Source of the DNA: a virus | Virus record (IMG/VR): IMGVR_UViG_3300043251_000023 | Span: 1 to 64,000 of that record | Strand: one strand, 5' to 3' | Length of the DNA: 64,000 nucleotides | Shown here: in pieces, positions 56,013 to 64,000 of the stretch | How the letters are laid out: every line of letters starts with the position of its first letter | Position numbering within the stretch: the stretch's first letter is position 1 | The notes under the pieces: model-generated | Databases searched by the model: none | The model's input: the letters and a program-made list of their open reading frames with translations, nothing else | Told to the model about the DNA's origin: nothing | Translations under genes and position numbers: made by a program

Positions 56013-59000
56013 ATGCTGAATATCGCGCGCGCATTTGCGTTCCTTGCCGTCGTTGCATTCGGCGGTTCCGCCGTTGCACAACCTGGTCCGGGACAAAATA
56101 GCGGCCCGGTCCCACCGCCGTCGCCTTGGCTCTATGCGGCGCCGCAGATTTATCCCCCGACTGGATCTTGCGTGACGATGCCGCAGACCGTGCCAGGCGG
56201 CTGCCCGGGCGCAGGCAACGCGATCAACGTCTCTGGCGGCTATTATCTTAACGGCGTTGCCCTTGATAGCATAAGCAGCGTCACGCCTCCTCTAAGTGTC
56301 AGCTCTGGAGTTCTCAGCATTCTCAATGGGACCTCCATTGCCAATCCCGGTACGGGAACGCTTGAAGATTTAGTGCCATCGCAGACGATCACCGGAACCA
56401 GCAAAGTTTACGCCACGGTCGATCTCTGGAAGCGGACACGACGTTCCAATTCCGGAACGGCGATGACCGACACGCTACCGGCTTCTTCGGCAACGGGCAT
56501 GGTCAATGGCGCCCGCATTGAGATCAAGAACGTGGATGCTTCGGCGACGGACACGGTCAGTGCCGGCGCCGGGACGACAATCATTGGCGGGGCATCCTTC
56601 TCGCTCCAGGCAGGCCGCGACCTAGAGTTGACCTATGACCTCGCAAACACGACGTGGCGAGCGGAGGCCAATACCGATACCGCGGCGCTCATCAATCAGC
56701 CGAACTTCTACAGCGCGGACAACTATTTTGGTTCGGGCCGTCCAGTGTGCGACCCGCGTGCAAAAGGGGCAGTTGGCAACGGGAGCACAGACGACAGCGC
56801 GGCGTTCAAGGCTTGCCGCGTGGCACTTGATGCTATTGGCGGCGGCGTTATCTATGTGCCGCCAGGGAATTACTGTCTAAAGACCGCCGACGCGAACAAC
56901 GCGGTCATCGCAATTTCGGCAACGCCGATCACGGTCATCGGCGCCGGCATCAACGTCTCAAATCTATGGACCTGCGGTACCGACGTTACAATCGGTTACG
57001 CGAATATCGTTGGCGCCGGCTTCTTGAATTTGAGCTACCTGGGCAAAGGGGGTCAAGGTAACCCTAACGACACCACCTTTGGTGCTACGTCGCCAGCTTT
57101 CAAATTTGATACGTCATGCGGTATTTGTCGGATCAGTTACGTGCGCGGCTTTGGCGGCCTCTATGCTCTGCAAAACCTTGGCTTTGATAGCTGGGTATCG
57201 GACTTCTCATTCGGCTACACTTACGGCAACGCGATCATGTATGAGGCTGGCAACGGCCATCGGGTGGAACATGGCGCGCTGGATCAAAATTGGCCGGTCG
57301 TTCTGCCGAACCAAAATTCAGTCACGATCAGCGCGTGGCAAGCGACGCATTCCTACAGCGGCAACGGCGCTTCGAACACGAATGTCGTTTCGACGCAAGG
57401 CTACAATATTCAGCTTGTGAGTGCGAGTTGCACTAGCGGCGGTACCGCGCCGCCCTTGAATAATTACGGAACTGTGATTGTGGATGGGTCCTGTTCCTGG
57501 CAACTCGTCGGCAACACGACCTATTACGGGGAGGATTGCGACGGGAATTGCGCCGAACTTATCCTGCATGGCGAGGTCGATCTGAATTGCGGCGGCTGCA
57601 CATACGACTTCGCCATGACGAACAACAATGCTGGAACCGCCCCCAACGTTGTGACCGTCGACGGATCAAGCATCGGGCAGGCCATAATCGCACCTATCGG
57701 GCTGCTCGCCGGGTCAGGGTTTACGCTGTCGAACAGCCATATCGCGACCTCCGTACAGGGTGGGGCGTTGGGCCTATACGTCCCGGCAAGCGGCTTCACC
57801 GGGGACGCGTCCATTGTCGGCAATAGATTTAGCGGGGGCGGCGCGTGCATCGGAATTGGCACTGCGCCGTCTGGACAGGCCGGATATACGATAACCGCTA
57901 ACCGGTTTTTAAGCTGTTCCCAGGCTATCGATTATTTCAATACCGGGGCGGCGCTGCACATTACGGCCGGTCACAATACGATGGTCGGCGTCAGCAATGC
58001 GTGGGTGTCGCCCGCCGGCTCAAGCTATTACGAATTCACCAATAACGATGTGGGTGGAGCGGCAGTCACCTTCACGAGTGGGGACGCCAACAAGAAGATC
58101 GCCGGCAACGACGGTTCGGCAACGCCTGTTAGTAACGGTGGCACTGGTTTAGCTACATTGACAGCGCACGCGGTTCTGCTCGGCGAGGGCGCCGGTAACG
58201 TCGCCTTTGCCACCATCGGCACCGGTGGCAGGCTGTTGATCGACCAGGGCGCGGTCGATCCCGTCTTCACCGCGATGAGCGGCGACGCCGCGCTGGCAGC
58301 GAGCGGCGCGCTAACGCTGGCGACAGTGAACGGCAACGTCGGCACCTTCGGCGGCGCCAACGCCATCCCGAGCATCACCGTCAACGGCAAGGGCCTCGTC
58401 ACCGCCGTCTCGACCGTGGCGCCGAACCCGACCCAGGTTAACGGCGTCTCCTTCGGCGCCGCACCGATCGGCACCAACACCGTCTGCGTTGCGACCAGCA
58501 CCACTGCTTGCGCTTGGAGTTCGGTGCCGAACGCGGCGCTCGCCAACTCGACGATCTCGGGCGTCTCGCTCGGCGGCAGCCTCGCGGTGCTGAGCTACGG
58601 AACGCACCTGACCAACGGGGCCGGGGCCGGCTCCTACAACGGCTCCGCCGCGTCAACGCTCGCGACTGACGCGACCAACACCAACACGGCGTCGACCATC
58701 GTCGCCCGCGACGGCTCCGGCAACTTCTCCGCCGGGACAGTCACGGCCAGCCTGACGGGGCACGCGTCACTGGACCTCGCGCTGACCGGGGGGGCGATGT
58801 CGGGCAACATCGCGATGGCCGGCAACTCGCTCACTGGAGCGATGGGGCTGAACGGCGTCGAGACGATTCTCAGCGGCGGCAACATCGGCTTCGGCACCGA
58901 GACCAACCCGCAGGCGGCGTTCGTCTTCAGCGCGAACACCACGACCGGCATCACGTTTCCGGTCAACACGAGCGGGCTCTGGTCGATCAGCGCCAACTCC

Positions 59001-59702
59001 GGCAACGTGCCGGGGTTCAACGCCCTGGCGTTTGCCACGAACGGCAGCAACTTCTTCTTTCGCGCCGACGGCACCGCGGCGAGCCCCACGGCGCTCGCGC
59101 TCAACGACAACATCGGCGCCATCACCTGGGGCGGCTACGCCGGGTCCACCGCCGGCTACGTCTCCAGCAAGGCCCGCATCGCGGGCATCGTGATCGACGC
59201 CTCGGGCTACGGCACCTCGACGCAGGGCACCGGCATCGAGTTCGACGCCACGCCGTCCGGCAGCACCACCCGCGCCCAGGCCGGTCGCTTCATGGCGGGC
59301 TTCATCGTGGGCACCGGCACGACCGACCCCGGCGCCGGTAATGAACTTGTCGGTGGTCATATCCTAGCAACCGGAACGGCGCCGACGATTTCTGCCTGCG
59401 GCACCGGAACGCCGACGATCTCCGGCGGCGACAACTTCGGGACCGTGGTGGCTGGCACTGTCGCCACGTCGTGCGTCGTCAACTTCGGAGCGACCTGGGG
59501 TGCCGCCCCGCGTTGTGCCGTCTCGTCGGGAACAGCCATTGCTTCTTTGACTGTCAGCGCCACGACGACGCAACTGACGATCACCGGGACCGCGCTCGGC
59601 GGCGACACGATCAACTGGGTCTGCGGGAGCACCGCCAGCCTGGAACCGAATGGTTCGCCGGCCAACGACAATGCGCCACCGTGGCTATCCAAAGCCGCTT
59701 GA
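56013..59702 (+). CDS. tail fibre with pectate-lyase-type beta-helix and signal peptide
   Basis: 1229 residues. Residues 1-23 are a Sec signal peptide (ARAFAFLAVVAFGGSAVAQ). About 240-700 form a right-handed beta-helix: CDPRAKGAVGNGSTDDSAAF and GGGVIYVPPGNYCLK are the start of the pectate_lyase_3 fold seen in capsule depolymerases. The rest has fibre repeats (TGLATLTAHAVLLGEGAGN, GGANAIPSITVNGKGLVTAV) and a Cys-containing end. It probably binds and may cut host surface polysaccharide. Confidence 0.8.
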   Translation: MLNIARAFAFLAVVAFGGSAVAQPGPGQNSGPVPPPSPWLYAAPQIYPPTGSCVTMPQTVPGGCPGAGNAINVSGGYYLNGVALDSISSVTPPLSVSSGVLSILNGTSIANPGTGTLEDLVPSQTITGTSKVYATVDLWKRTRRSNSGTAMTDTLPASSATGMVNGARIEIKNVDASATDTVSAGAGTTIIGGASFSLQAGRDLELTYDLANTTWRAEANTDTAALINQPNFYSADNYFGSGRPVCDPRAKGAVGNGSTDDSAAFKACRVALDAIGGGVIYVPPGNYCLKTADANNAVIAISATPITVIGAGINVSNLWTCGTDVTIGYANIVGAGFLNLSYLGKGGQGNPNDTTFGATSPAFKFDTSCGICRISYVRGFGGLYALQNLGFDSWVSDFSFGYTYGNAIMYEAGNGHRVEHGALDQNWPVVLPNQNSVTISAWQATHSYSGNGASNTNVVSTQGYNIQLVSASCTSGGTAPPLNNYGTVIVDGSCSWQLVGNTTYYGEDCDGNCAELILHGEVDLNCGGCTYDFAMTNNNAGTAPNVVTVDGSSIGQAIIAPIGLLAGSGFTLSNSHIATSVQGGALGLYVPASGFTGDASIVGNRFSGGGACIGIGTAPSGQAGYTITANRFLSCSQAIDYFNTGAALHITAGHNTMVGVSNAWVSPAGSSYYEFTNNDVGGAAVTFTSGDANKKIAGNDGSATPVSNGGTGLATLTAHAVLLGEGAGNVAFATIGTGGRLLIDQGAVDPVFTAMSGDAALAASGALTLATVNGNVGTFGGANAIPSITVNGKGLVTAVSTVAPNPTQVNGVSFGAAPIGTNTVCVATSTTACAWSSVPNAALANSTISGVSLGGSLAVLSYGTHLTNGAGAGSYNGSAASTLATDATNTNTASTIVARDGSGNFSAGTVTASLTGHASLDLALTGGAMSGNIAMAGNSLTGAMGLNGVETILSGGNIGFGTETNPQAAFVFSANTTTGITFPVNTSGLWSISANSGNVPGFNALAFATNGSNFFFRADGTAASPTALALNDNIGAITWGGYAGSTAGYVSSKARIAGIVIDASGYGTSTQGTGIEFDATPSGSTTRAQAGRFMAGFIVGTGTTDPGAGNELVGGHILATGTAPTISACGTGTPTISGGDNFGTVVAGTVATSCVVNFGATWGAAPRCAVSSGTAIASLTVSATTTQLTITGTALGGDTINWVCGSTASLEPNGSPANDNAPPWLSKAA

Positions 59703-59740
59703 CCGCGCTATTCTTGAGTTCGTCAACAGGGAAAACCACC

Positions 59741-60223
59741 ATGCGAATCATCGCCATTGCTCTTGCCGCCATCGCCATTGTGACGCCAGCCGCCGCTCAA
59801 TCTCCAAAGCCACTCACCGTCCTGCAATGCCTCACCGTTCTTAAAGGCCTCTCCGCTCTCGGCTGCGTCGGCGAACAACTCGACGGGACGTGCACGCCCG
59901 ACGCCAAGCAGTACAAACTCGGCGCGCTCCGGCTGACCACCGGCCTGAATATCTCGCGCCTTCAGGACTTGGCGAACACGGTCCAGCGCGCGCAGAACGG
60001 CTTCAACTCAGAACTGCCGCCGCTCGATCCGAAGGCCTTCGATGCCGACAAGGTCGCGCGCGGCAACCAGATTCAAGCGAACTGGAACAAGATTATCGAC
60101 GCGGAGTGCCCGGTCCAGCCCGGCCACATCAAGGCGTCCGACTTGAAGCTCGGCGATGGTCCGGACGAGAACGCGGTCCCGCCGTCCGTACTTGGGGCGC
60201 TGGCGCCGATCATTGACCCCTGA
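59741..60223 (+). CDS. secreted hypothetical protein
   Basis: 160 residues. Sec signal peptide (RIIAIALAAIAIVTPAAAQ), then a helical mature part with three Cys (LQCLTVLKGLSALGCVGEQL, DGTCTPDAKQYKLG). CAACAGGG leader at 59724. Between fibre and endolysin genes, so a periplasmic lysis or exclusion role is possible; unknown family. Confidence 0.65.
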   Translation: MRIIAIALAAIAIVTPAAAQSPKPLTVLQCLTVLKGLSALGCVGEQLDGTCTPDAKQYKLGALRLTTGLNISRLQDLANTVQRAQNGFNSELPPLDPKAFDADKVARGNQIQANWNKIIDAECPVQPGHIKASDLKLGDGPDENAVPPSVLGALAPIIDP

Positions 60224-60236
60224 CCGGGAGGCAAAA

Positions 60237-61067
60237 GTGCAGCATCCTTTTCAAGTTCTCAGCCCGGAATACACGCATCTGCTCGCGCAGATGAAGATCA
60301 CGCGAGTCGCTGACGTCGACGCGACGGCGGAGAGGTTGCTGAAGTATGTCGACGCCGGACATTACGATGCTGGGTGTAAGGCAACCGGAGTCCCGATCAT
60401 CGTCGCCGCCGCTTCCTTCGAGCGGGAGGCGTCGTCAAACTTCAACCTCAACCCGGCGCAGGGATGGCCGCTGCACGAAAAGTCGAAATGGACTCCCTAC
60501 AATGGCCCATTTGACGATTGGACGACGGCGCAGATCGCGGCCTACAAGATCGACGGCCTTGACAAGATCGGAGCCGCAAACTGGTCATGGGAATACGGTT
60601 GCTATGAGGAGGAGGGATTCAACGGGTGGGGTTACCGCGCGCACGGCATCCCGTCGCCGTACCTCTTCGGTGGGACCAATATCCAGAAGCCTGGAAAGTA
60701 CACCTCAGACGGCCGCTTCGATGCGTCCGTGATGGACACGCAGCTTGGGGTGATCCCGATCATGCTTCGGATGGTCCAGATCAGGCCGTCTCTCGCGCTG
60801 CCGTTTCCTTTCCCCGCCGCCACAGCGAGCCCGGTTGTCGTCCCGGTCCCGACGCCGGCGCCCGTCGGGCTGCAGAACGCGGAGATGCTCCAGAACGCCT
60901 TGAATGAACTCGGCGCCGACCCGAAACTCGCCGTGGACGGCAACTTCGGAAGACAGACGCGGCGCGCGCTGATCGCTTTCCAGGCCGCGAACGGTCTCGA
61001 ACCTGATGGCTTGGCAGGCCCGCTCACCTGGAAAATTATCAACTCCAAGATCGCGATGCCGAAGTAA
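60237..61067 (+). CDS. endolysin with C-terminal peptidoglycan-binding domain
   Basis: 276 residues, GTG start after GGGAGGC. Catalytic part (about 1-200): IIVAAASFEREASSNFNL (likely catalytic Glu), YEEEGFNGWGYRAHGIPSPY, VMDTQLGVIP, a muramidase type common in phages. Pro/Val linker, then a PG_binding_1 domain at about 225-274 (LQNALNELGADPKLAVDG, FGRQTRRALIAFQ, DGLAGPLTWKII). Degrades the wall at lysis; no signal peptide, so a holin is needed. Confidence 0.85.
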   Translation: MQHPFQVLSPEYTHLLAQMKITRVADVDATAERLLKYVDAGHYDAGCKATGVPIIVAAASFEREASSNFNLNPAQGWPLHEKSKWTPYNGPFDDWTTAQIAAYKIDGLDKIGAANWSWEYGCYEEEGFNGWGYRAHGIPSPYLFGGTNIQKPGKYTSDGRFDASVMDTQLGVIPIMLRMVQIRPSLALPFPFPAATASPVVVPVPTPAPVGLQNAEMLQNALNELGADPKLAVDGNFGRQTRRALIAFQAANGLEPDGLAGPLTWKIINSKIAMPK

Positions 61068-61083
61068 TCAACAGGGGAAGCCG

Positions 61084-61452
61084 ATGCAGAACAGCGAATC
61101 CTGGAGCAACACGCAGAAGATTCTCGCGTTCGTCATCGTCGACGCGCTGATCGTCGTCATCCTGATTTGGATATTTCACCCGCCAACCGGAGACGCCGCG
61201 TCGAACTCCGTTCTCAATGTCCTCGTCGGCGCGCTGGTTGGGATGGCCGGCATGGTCGCCACCTTTTATTTTGGTTCGTCTCAGGGCTCGAAGGACAAGG
61301 ACCAGGCGTTGATCGGCGTCGCGACTCAGTCCGGAACAGGGAACGGCGGCGGTTCGACCTCGACCGCGACGGTGACGGCCCCGAGCGCGACAAGTCCTGG
61401 CTCCGCCACCGTGACCTCCACCGACCCCGCAACCCCAGCAAAGGCAGTCTGA
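61084..61452 (+). CDS. holin candidate
   Basis: 122 residues. Two membrane helices at about 12-31 (ILAFVIVDALIVVILIWIF) and 43-64 (VLNVLVGALVGMAGMVATFYF), then a Ser/Thr-rich soluble tail. Located right after the endolysin, with a CAACAGGGG leader (61069). Holin by context and topology. Confidence 0.65.
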   Translation: MQNSESWSNTQKILAFVIVDALIVVILIWIFHPPTGDAASNSVLNVLVGALVGMAGMVATFYFGSSQGSKDKDQALIGVATQSGTGNGGGSTSTATVTAPSATSPGSATVTSTDPATPAKAV

Positions 61453-61455
61453 CTC

Positions 61456-61611
61456 ATGAACCCCGCACTCACCGCCGTCCTCGCCAACAACAAGGCCGAT
61501 GTTCTTGCTATCGTCCAGAAGATCGGCCTAGAAACCATTATCGAACTGGCCCCACACTTTGCGGCCATCTTGGCCACTGCGCAGGCGGCGTCAGTTCCGA
61601 AGACCGCCTGA
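61456..61611 (+). CDS. 51-residue helical protein
   Basis: Helical and hydrophobic in part (VLAIVQKIGLETIIELAPHFAAI). Three nucleotides after the holin candidate. Possibly part of the lysis set; unknown. Confidence 0.55.
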   Translation: MNPALTAVLANNKADVLAIVQKIGLETIIELAPHFAAILATAQAASVPKTA

Positions 61612-61707
61612 CGATTTCTGTTAGGTGTTGTGCCGAAGACACAGCCTCGGCGCGACTCGGCGTGTAGGATGCCCCCGTAAATTTTCAACAACAGGGGAGT
61701 CATCCCA

Positions 61708-62514
61708 ATGACGCGCAAGTTTCTCCTGGCGACGACCGCGCTCGTCGCTCTGAGCGCCTCCGCTTTCGCCGCCGATCTTCCGTTGAAAGCACCGCCTGCC
61801 GCTCCTGCTGCTGCCGGTTCCGGCTGGTACGTTGGCATTCTCACCGAAGCCGACGTTGCTCAATCGAACGTGAGTGGCACGAACGTATTCGCGACCAGCC
61901 TCGCCAGCGGTAATCTGACCGCAACCGGCGGCGCCGTGGGTGGCGAGTTCGGCTATATCGGGAATGGTCCCATCGGGTGGTATCGACTTCAGGCCACTGG
62001 CGAATGGAGCGACATTTCTGGCGCCGAGACCGTTCAATCGACGGCAACGACCAGCGCGGCGAGTGCAGCCGTTGCGAGCCGATGGTCCGCGACCCAAGAG
62101 TTCGACATCGGCTTCGAGTGGATTCAAAAAATCTACGCGGCGCTACCGACTCTCGGCGTCATCAACTTCCCGACGTTTACTCCGATCACGCCGACAGTCC
62201 CCGTCGGGGCACCGCGCCAGTACGTTGGCGTCGGCATCAAGGAAGCCGGCCTAACCGGCACCTTTGGCGCCGCTCAGGGTACCTCTGTCGGCGTCTACCC
62301 GATGATCACCGGCGGCTTCATCTGGCCAACGCTCAACGCGGCCGGCAAGCCGAACGGTGGCGCGATCGACGCCTCCGCCGGCGTGGCGTTTCCGGTCAAG
62401 GGATTCACCGTGGGGAACGCCTTCGCGACGGATGGTGCCCCTCTGACGCTCGGCGCTGGCGCTAGCCTCGGCACGCAGTACTGGACCCGGCTGAGCTACC
62501 AGTTCGGCCTGTGA
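61708..62514 (+). CDS. porin-like outer-membrane protein
   Basis: 268 residues. Signal peptide (MTRKFLLATTALVALSASAF then AA), mature N-terminus ADLPLKAPPAAP as in many Rhizobiales outer-membrane proteins, alternating beta strands (GEFGYIGNGPIGWYRLQATG...) and an aromatic C-terminal strand (YWTRLSYQFGL). An outer-membrane beta-barrel is likely. Its leader has CAACAACAGGGG (61686-61697). In a phage it may block superinfection or change permeability; a host origin is inferred. Confidence 0.75.
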   Translation: MTRKFLLATTALVALSASAFAADLPLKAPPAAPAAAGSGWYVGILTEADVAQSNVSGTNVFATSLASGNLTATGGAVGGEFGYIGNGPIGWYRLQATGEWSDISGAETVQSTATTSAASAAVASRWSATQEFDIGFEWIQKIYAALPTLGVINFPTFTPITPTVPVGAPRQYVGVGIKEAGLTGTFGAAQGTSVGVYPMITGGFIWPTLNAAGKPNGGAIDASAGVAFPVKGFTVGNAFATDGAPLTLGAGASLGTQYWTRLSYQFGL

Positions 62515-62548
62515 GACTGGAACTCTTCGGCCTAGTCGCCTAATCTTG

Positions 62549-62578
62549 AGCCGTCGCGAATCCCTCGCGGCGGCTTTT
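62549..62578 (+). terminator. rho-independent terminator after the porin-like gene
   Basis: AGCCGTCGCG (62549-62558) pairs with CGCGGCGGCT (62566-62575) with one G-U, followed by TTTT. The CAACAGGG leader of the next gene begins immediately after. Confidence 0.7.
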
Positions 62579-62601
62579 CAACAGGGAAAGGGAGAAATCC
62601 G

Positions 62602-63111
62602 ATGTCAGAGTTCACCGATCAGAGGCGCAAGATTTACGACGCGGCAGCGGCGTTCATTAGTCAGTTCGGCGAGGGCGCCAACAGTATCTGCGATCAGATG
62701 GCGGACGCGGAGGCCAAGTTCGAGGAGCAGACCGTCGTCATCGCGTCGCAGAACGAAACGATCAAGTCGCTGCAGGAAGAGAACGAACGCATCACGGCCG
62801 ATTTTCAAGTCAGGATTGACCTGCAGGAGCAGGAGATAACAGCCCTGCGGAGCCAACTCGGGCAGAAGAGTAAGGAGTTCTCCGGGCTCTCGCGGACGGT
62901 CCATTCAATGATCATCAGCGCCAGGAACATCGTCTCCCTCGGCGCGCACGGTATGAACCTCGTGGCCCGCGACGCGGTGGGAGACAAAATCGTCACGCAG
63001 CTCCGCGGCCACCCGCAGCGGCAGACGACGGCAGAAGGCGCGTCGCTGAGTTCGGTCCTCAACGCCGCCGGGGAACGCCTTCCGACGGAGCGCGAGCGGG
63101 CGACCGGCTAA
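62602..63111 (+). CDS. coiled-coil protein
   Basis: 169 residues. A coiled coil at about 30-100 (QNETIKSLQEENERITADF, LQEQEITALRSQLGQKSKEF), then a basic, less ordered C-terminus. Overlaps the next start by one base. Unknown function. Confidence 0.65.
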   Translation: MSEFTDQRRKIYDAAAAFISQFGEGANSICDQMADAEAKFEEQTVVIASQNETIKSLQEENERITADFQVRIDLQEQEITALRSQLGQKSKEFSGLSRTVHSMIISARNIVSLGAHGMNLVARDAVGDKIVTQLRGHPQRQTTAEGASLSSVLNAAGERLPTERERATG

Positions 63112-63584
63112 TGCCGATCATTGTCCGATTCGTTCGCAGTATCGGGCTAGCCTCAGACGGCATCGTCGCCCTTGAAAAGACGGCGATGCCGTTTACGCCT
63201 TCGCACGTCGAGGCGCTCACGCCTGACGGGTTTCTCCTCGGCGCCCATCTATCCGGCGGGACGCAGAAGCGGCCGAGAGACTACGACGCGGGACAATTCA
63301 GCCACGAGTTATTCCTGACGCTAGAGGCGACCGATGACCAGGCGGCCGCCTTCTACGCCTTCCTCGATAAACACGTTGGCGAACCCTACGACTGGAAGGC
63401 AATCCTCGGCTTCATTTTGCCGGAACACGAACACACCCTTGATCACGCCATTTGCTCGGCCCTGATCGCGCTCGCGCTCCGGGCCTGCAATTACTTCCGG
63501 TGGCCGCTGGCTGCGCCGGCGCATTTGGTCGATCCCCGCGATCTCCTGCTCATCCTCAGCGCCCGCATGGCTGTGCCGATGTGA
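63111..63584 (+). CDS. permuted papain-like (YiiX/NlpC-type) protein
   Basis: 157 residues. TPSHVEALTPDGFLLGAHLS supplies a His-x-Glu, and DHAICSALIALALRA the Cys, the order seen in permuted papain-fold YiiX-type proteins. VGEPYDWKAILGF is also typical of this phage family. Could be a peptidase or thioesterase; target unknown. Followed by a terminator. Confidence 0.7.
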   Translation: MPIIVRFVRSIGLASDGIVALEKTAMPFTPSHVEALTPDGFLLGAHLSGGTQKRPRDYDAGQFSHELFLTLEATDDQAAAFYAFLDKHVGEPYDWKAILGFILPEHEHTLDHAICSALIALALRACNYFRWPLAAPAHLVDPRDLLLILSARMAVPM

Positions 63585-63610
63585 AACCGGCCGATTCGTG
63601 GTAAACAGCG

Positions 63611-63639
63611 CCTCGGCCTTCACTGGCCGGGGCTTTTTT
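63611..63639 (+). terminator. rho-independent terminator
   Basis: CCTCGGCC (63611-63618) pairs with GGCCGGGG (63625-63632) with one G-U; including the flanking G and C the stem is 9 bp, followed by TTTTTT. Confidence 0.8.
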
Positions 63640-63652
63640 ATGGGGCAGGTCG

Positions 63653-64000
63653 ATGGCGGACGATAAACCGGAGGACAACAGCATCAGAGAGTTGCGGGAA
63701 GCTGCCCGCGAACTCAAGGACGCCGTCGCTTTCGTTCGAACGCATCGCCGGGATTGGGCACCACAGGAAGGTTCGATCACGTTGCCACCAGAGGCGACGG
63801 GCTGGAATTTCACGACGTTCGAGAAATACATCAACCAGCGGTTCGGCGATCTTTCGCTTCAACTTCGGGAACGGTATGAGGCGCAGCAGACCGGCGTCAC
63901 CGCCGCGCTCGCCGCCGCCGAGAAGGCGGTCAACGCCGCGCTGATCGCTGCTGAGAAAGCGGTGGATAAGGCCGAAGGCGCGCAGCAACTCCGCAATGAG
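63653..64000 (+). CDS. coiled-coil phage protein, 5' part
   Basis: Open to the right edge (116 codons). Charged N-terminus, ITLPPEATGWNFTTFEKYIN, then QTGVTAALAAAEKAVNAALI repeats with AAEKAV units forming a coiled coil, typical of a phage protein family found near lysis genes. The start is GATGG after a GGGGCAGG site. Confidence 0.65.
   Translation, partial: MADDKPEDNSIRELREAARELKDAVAFVRTHRRDWAPQEGSITLPPEATGWNFTTFEKYINQRFGDLSLQLRERYEAQQTGVTAALAAAEKAVNAALIAAEKAVDKAEGAQQLRNE

Noticed and set aside
1-64000. Integrase and attachment sites
   Set aside because: No tyrosine or serine recombinase motif was found in the translated frames and no matching direct repeats next to a tRNA were seen.

Overview
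The window is a 64-kb piece of a tailed-phage genome (or an intact prophage region) with a contractile tail, i.e. a myovirus. Coding is dense and nearly all on the plus strand, with many ATGA/TGATG stop-start overlaps. No integrase, DNA polymerase or complete lysogeny module is visible, and both ends run into genes, so this is part of a larger genome. An alphaproteobacterial host, probably of the Rhizobiales type, is suggested by a regulator carrying a CtrA-like DNA-binding domain, a CcrM-type (beta-class) adenine methyltransferase, an MmcB-like nuclease, and an outer-membrane protein whose mature N-terminus (ADLPLKAPP) is typical of rhizobial porin-like proteins. The host is an inference.

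Region 1 (1-9.4 kb) handles nucleic acids and regulation. It holds a RuvC-like resolvase, an MT-A70 methyltransferase, a DUF559-type endonuclease, a replication-protein-like HTH protein and a T7-type primase-helicase whose zinc finger is a separate overlapping gene. A small Cro/XRE-like repressor with its own promoter and operators follows, then a roughly 530-bp non-coding AT-rich repeat region that could be an origin or regulatory array, the CtrA-like regulator and a Gp88-like protein.

Region 2 (9.4-20 kb) is an accessory run of about 35 small genes. Recognisable ones are an MmcB-like nuclease, HTH proteins, a beta-class DNA methyltransferase, an ASCH-like protein, a GNAT acetyltransferase and several zinc-ribbon miniproteins. 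Many are preceded by similar short leaders. A strong inverted repeat enclosing a tRNA-like T-arm lies at about 13.3 kb. The run ends at a rho-independent terminator near 20.0 kb.

Region 3 (20.4-38.8 kb) is packaging and head: small and large terminase, DUF1073-type portal, a Mu gpF-like minor head protein, a Nudix / DUF2213 protease / scaffold fusion, a decoration-like protein, a DUF2184-type major capsid protein and connector proteins. Metabolic cargo is interleaved: a MazG-like pyrophosphohydrolase, a SAM methyltransferase, an XF1762/GNAT-like protein, and two paralogous glycosyltransferase-like proteins, the second at 38.8 kb.

Region 4 (39.8-64 kb) is tail and lysis: DUF3383-type sheath, tube, frameshifted tail-assembly chaperones, a tape-measure protein with a lytic transglycosylase domain, baseplate plug, hub, spike, gp25-like and J-like proteins, and tail fibres including a 1229-residue pectate-lyase-fold protein. 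Endolysin, a holin candidate, a porin-like protein and a papain-like protein follow. Several fibre-region proteins carry Sec signal peptides, which is unusual. A three-gene minus-strand cassette (HNH endonuclease, zinc-ribbon/HTH protein, unknown 343-residue protein) interrupts the baseplate genes. A short leader, CAACAGGG, recurs just upstream of at least eleven start codons in regions 3 and 4, once on the minus strand.
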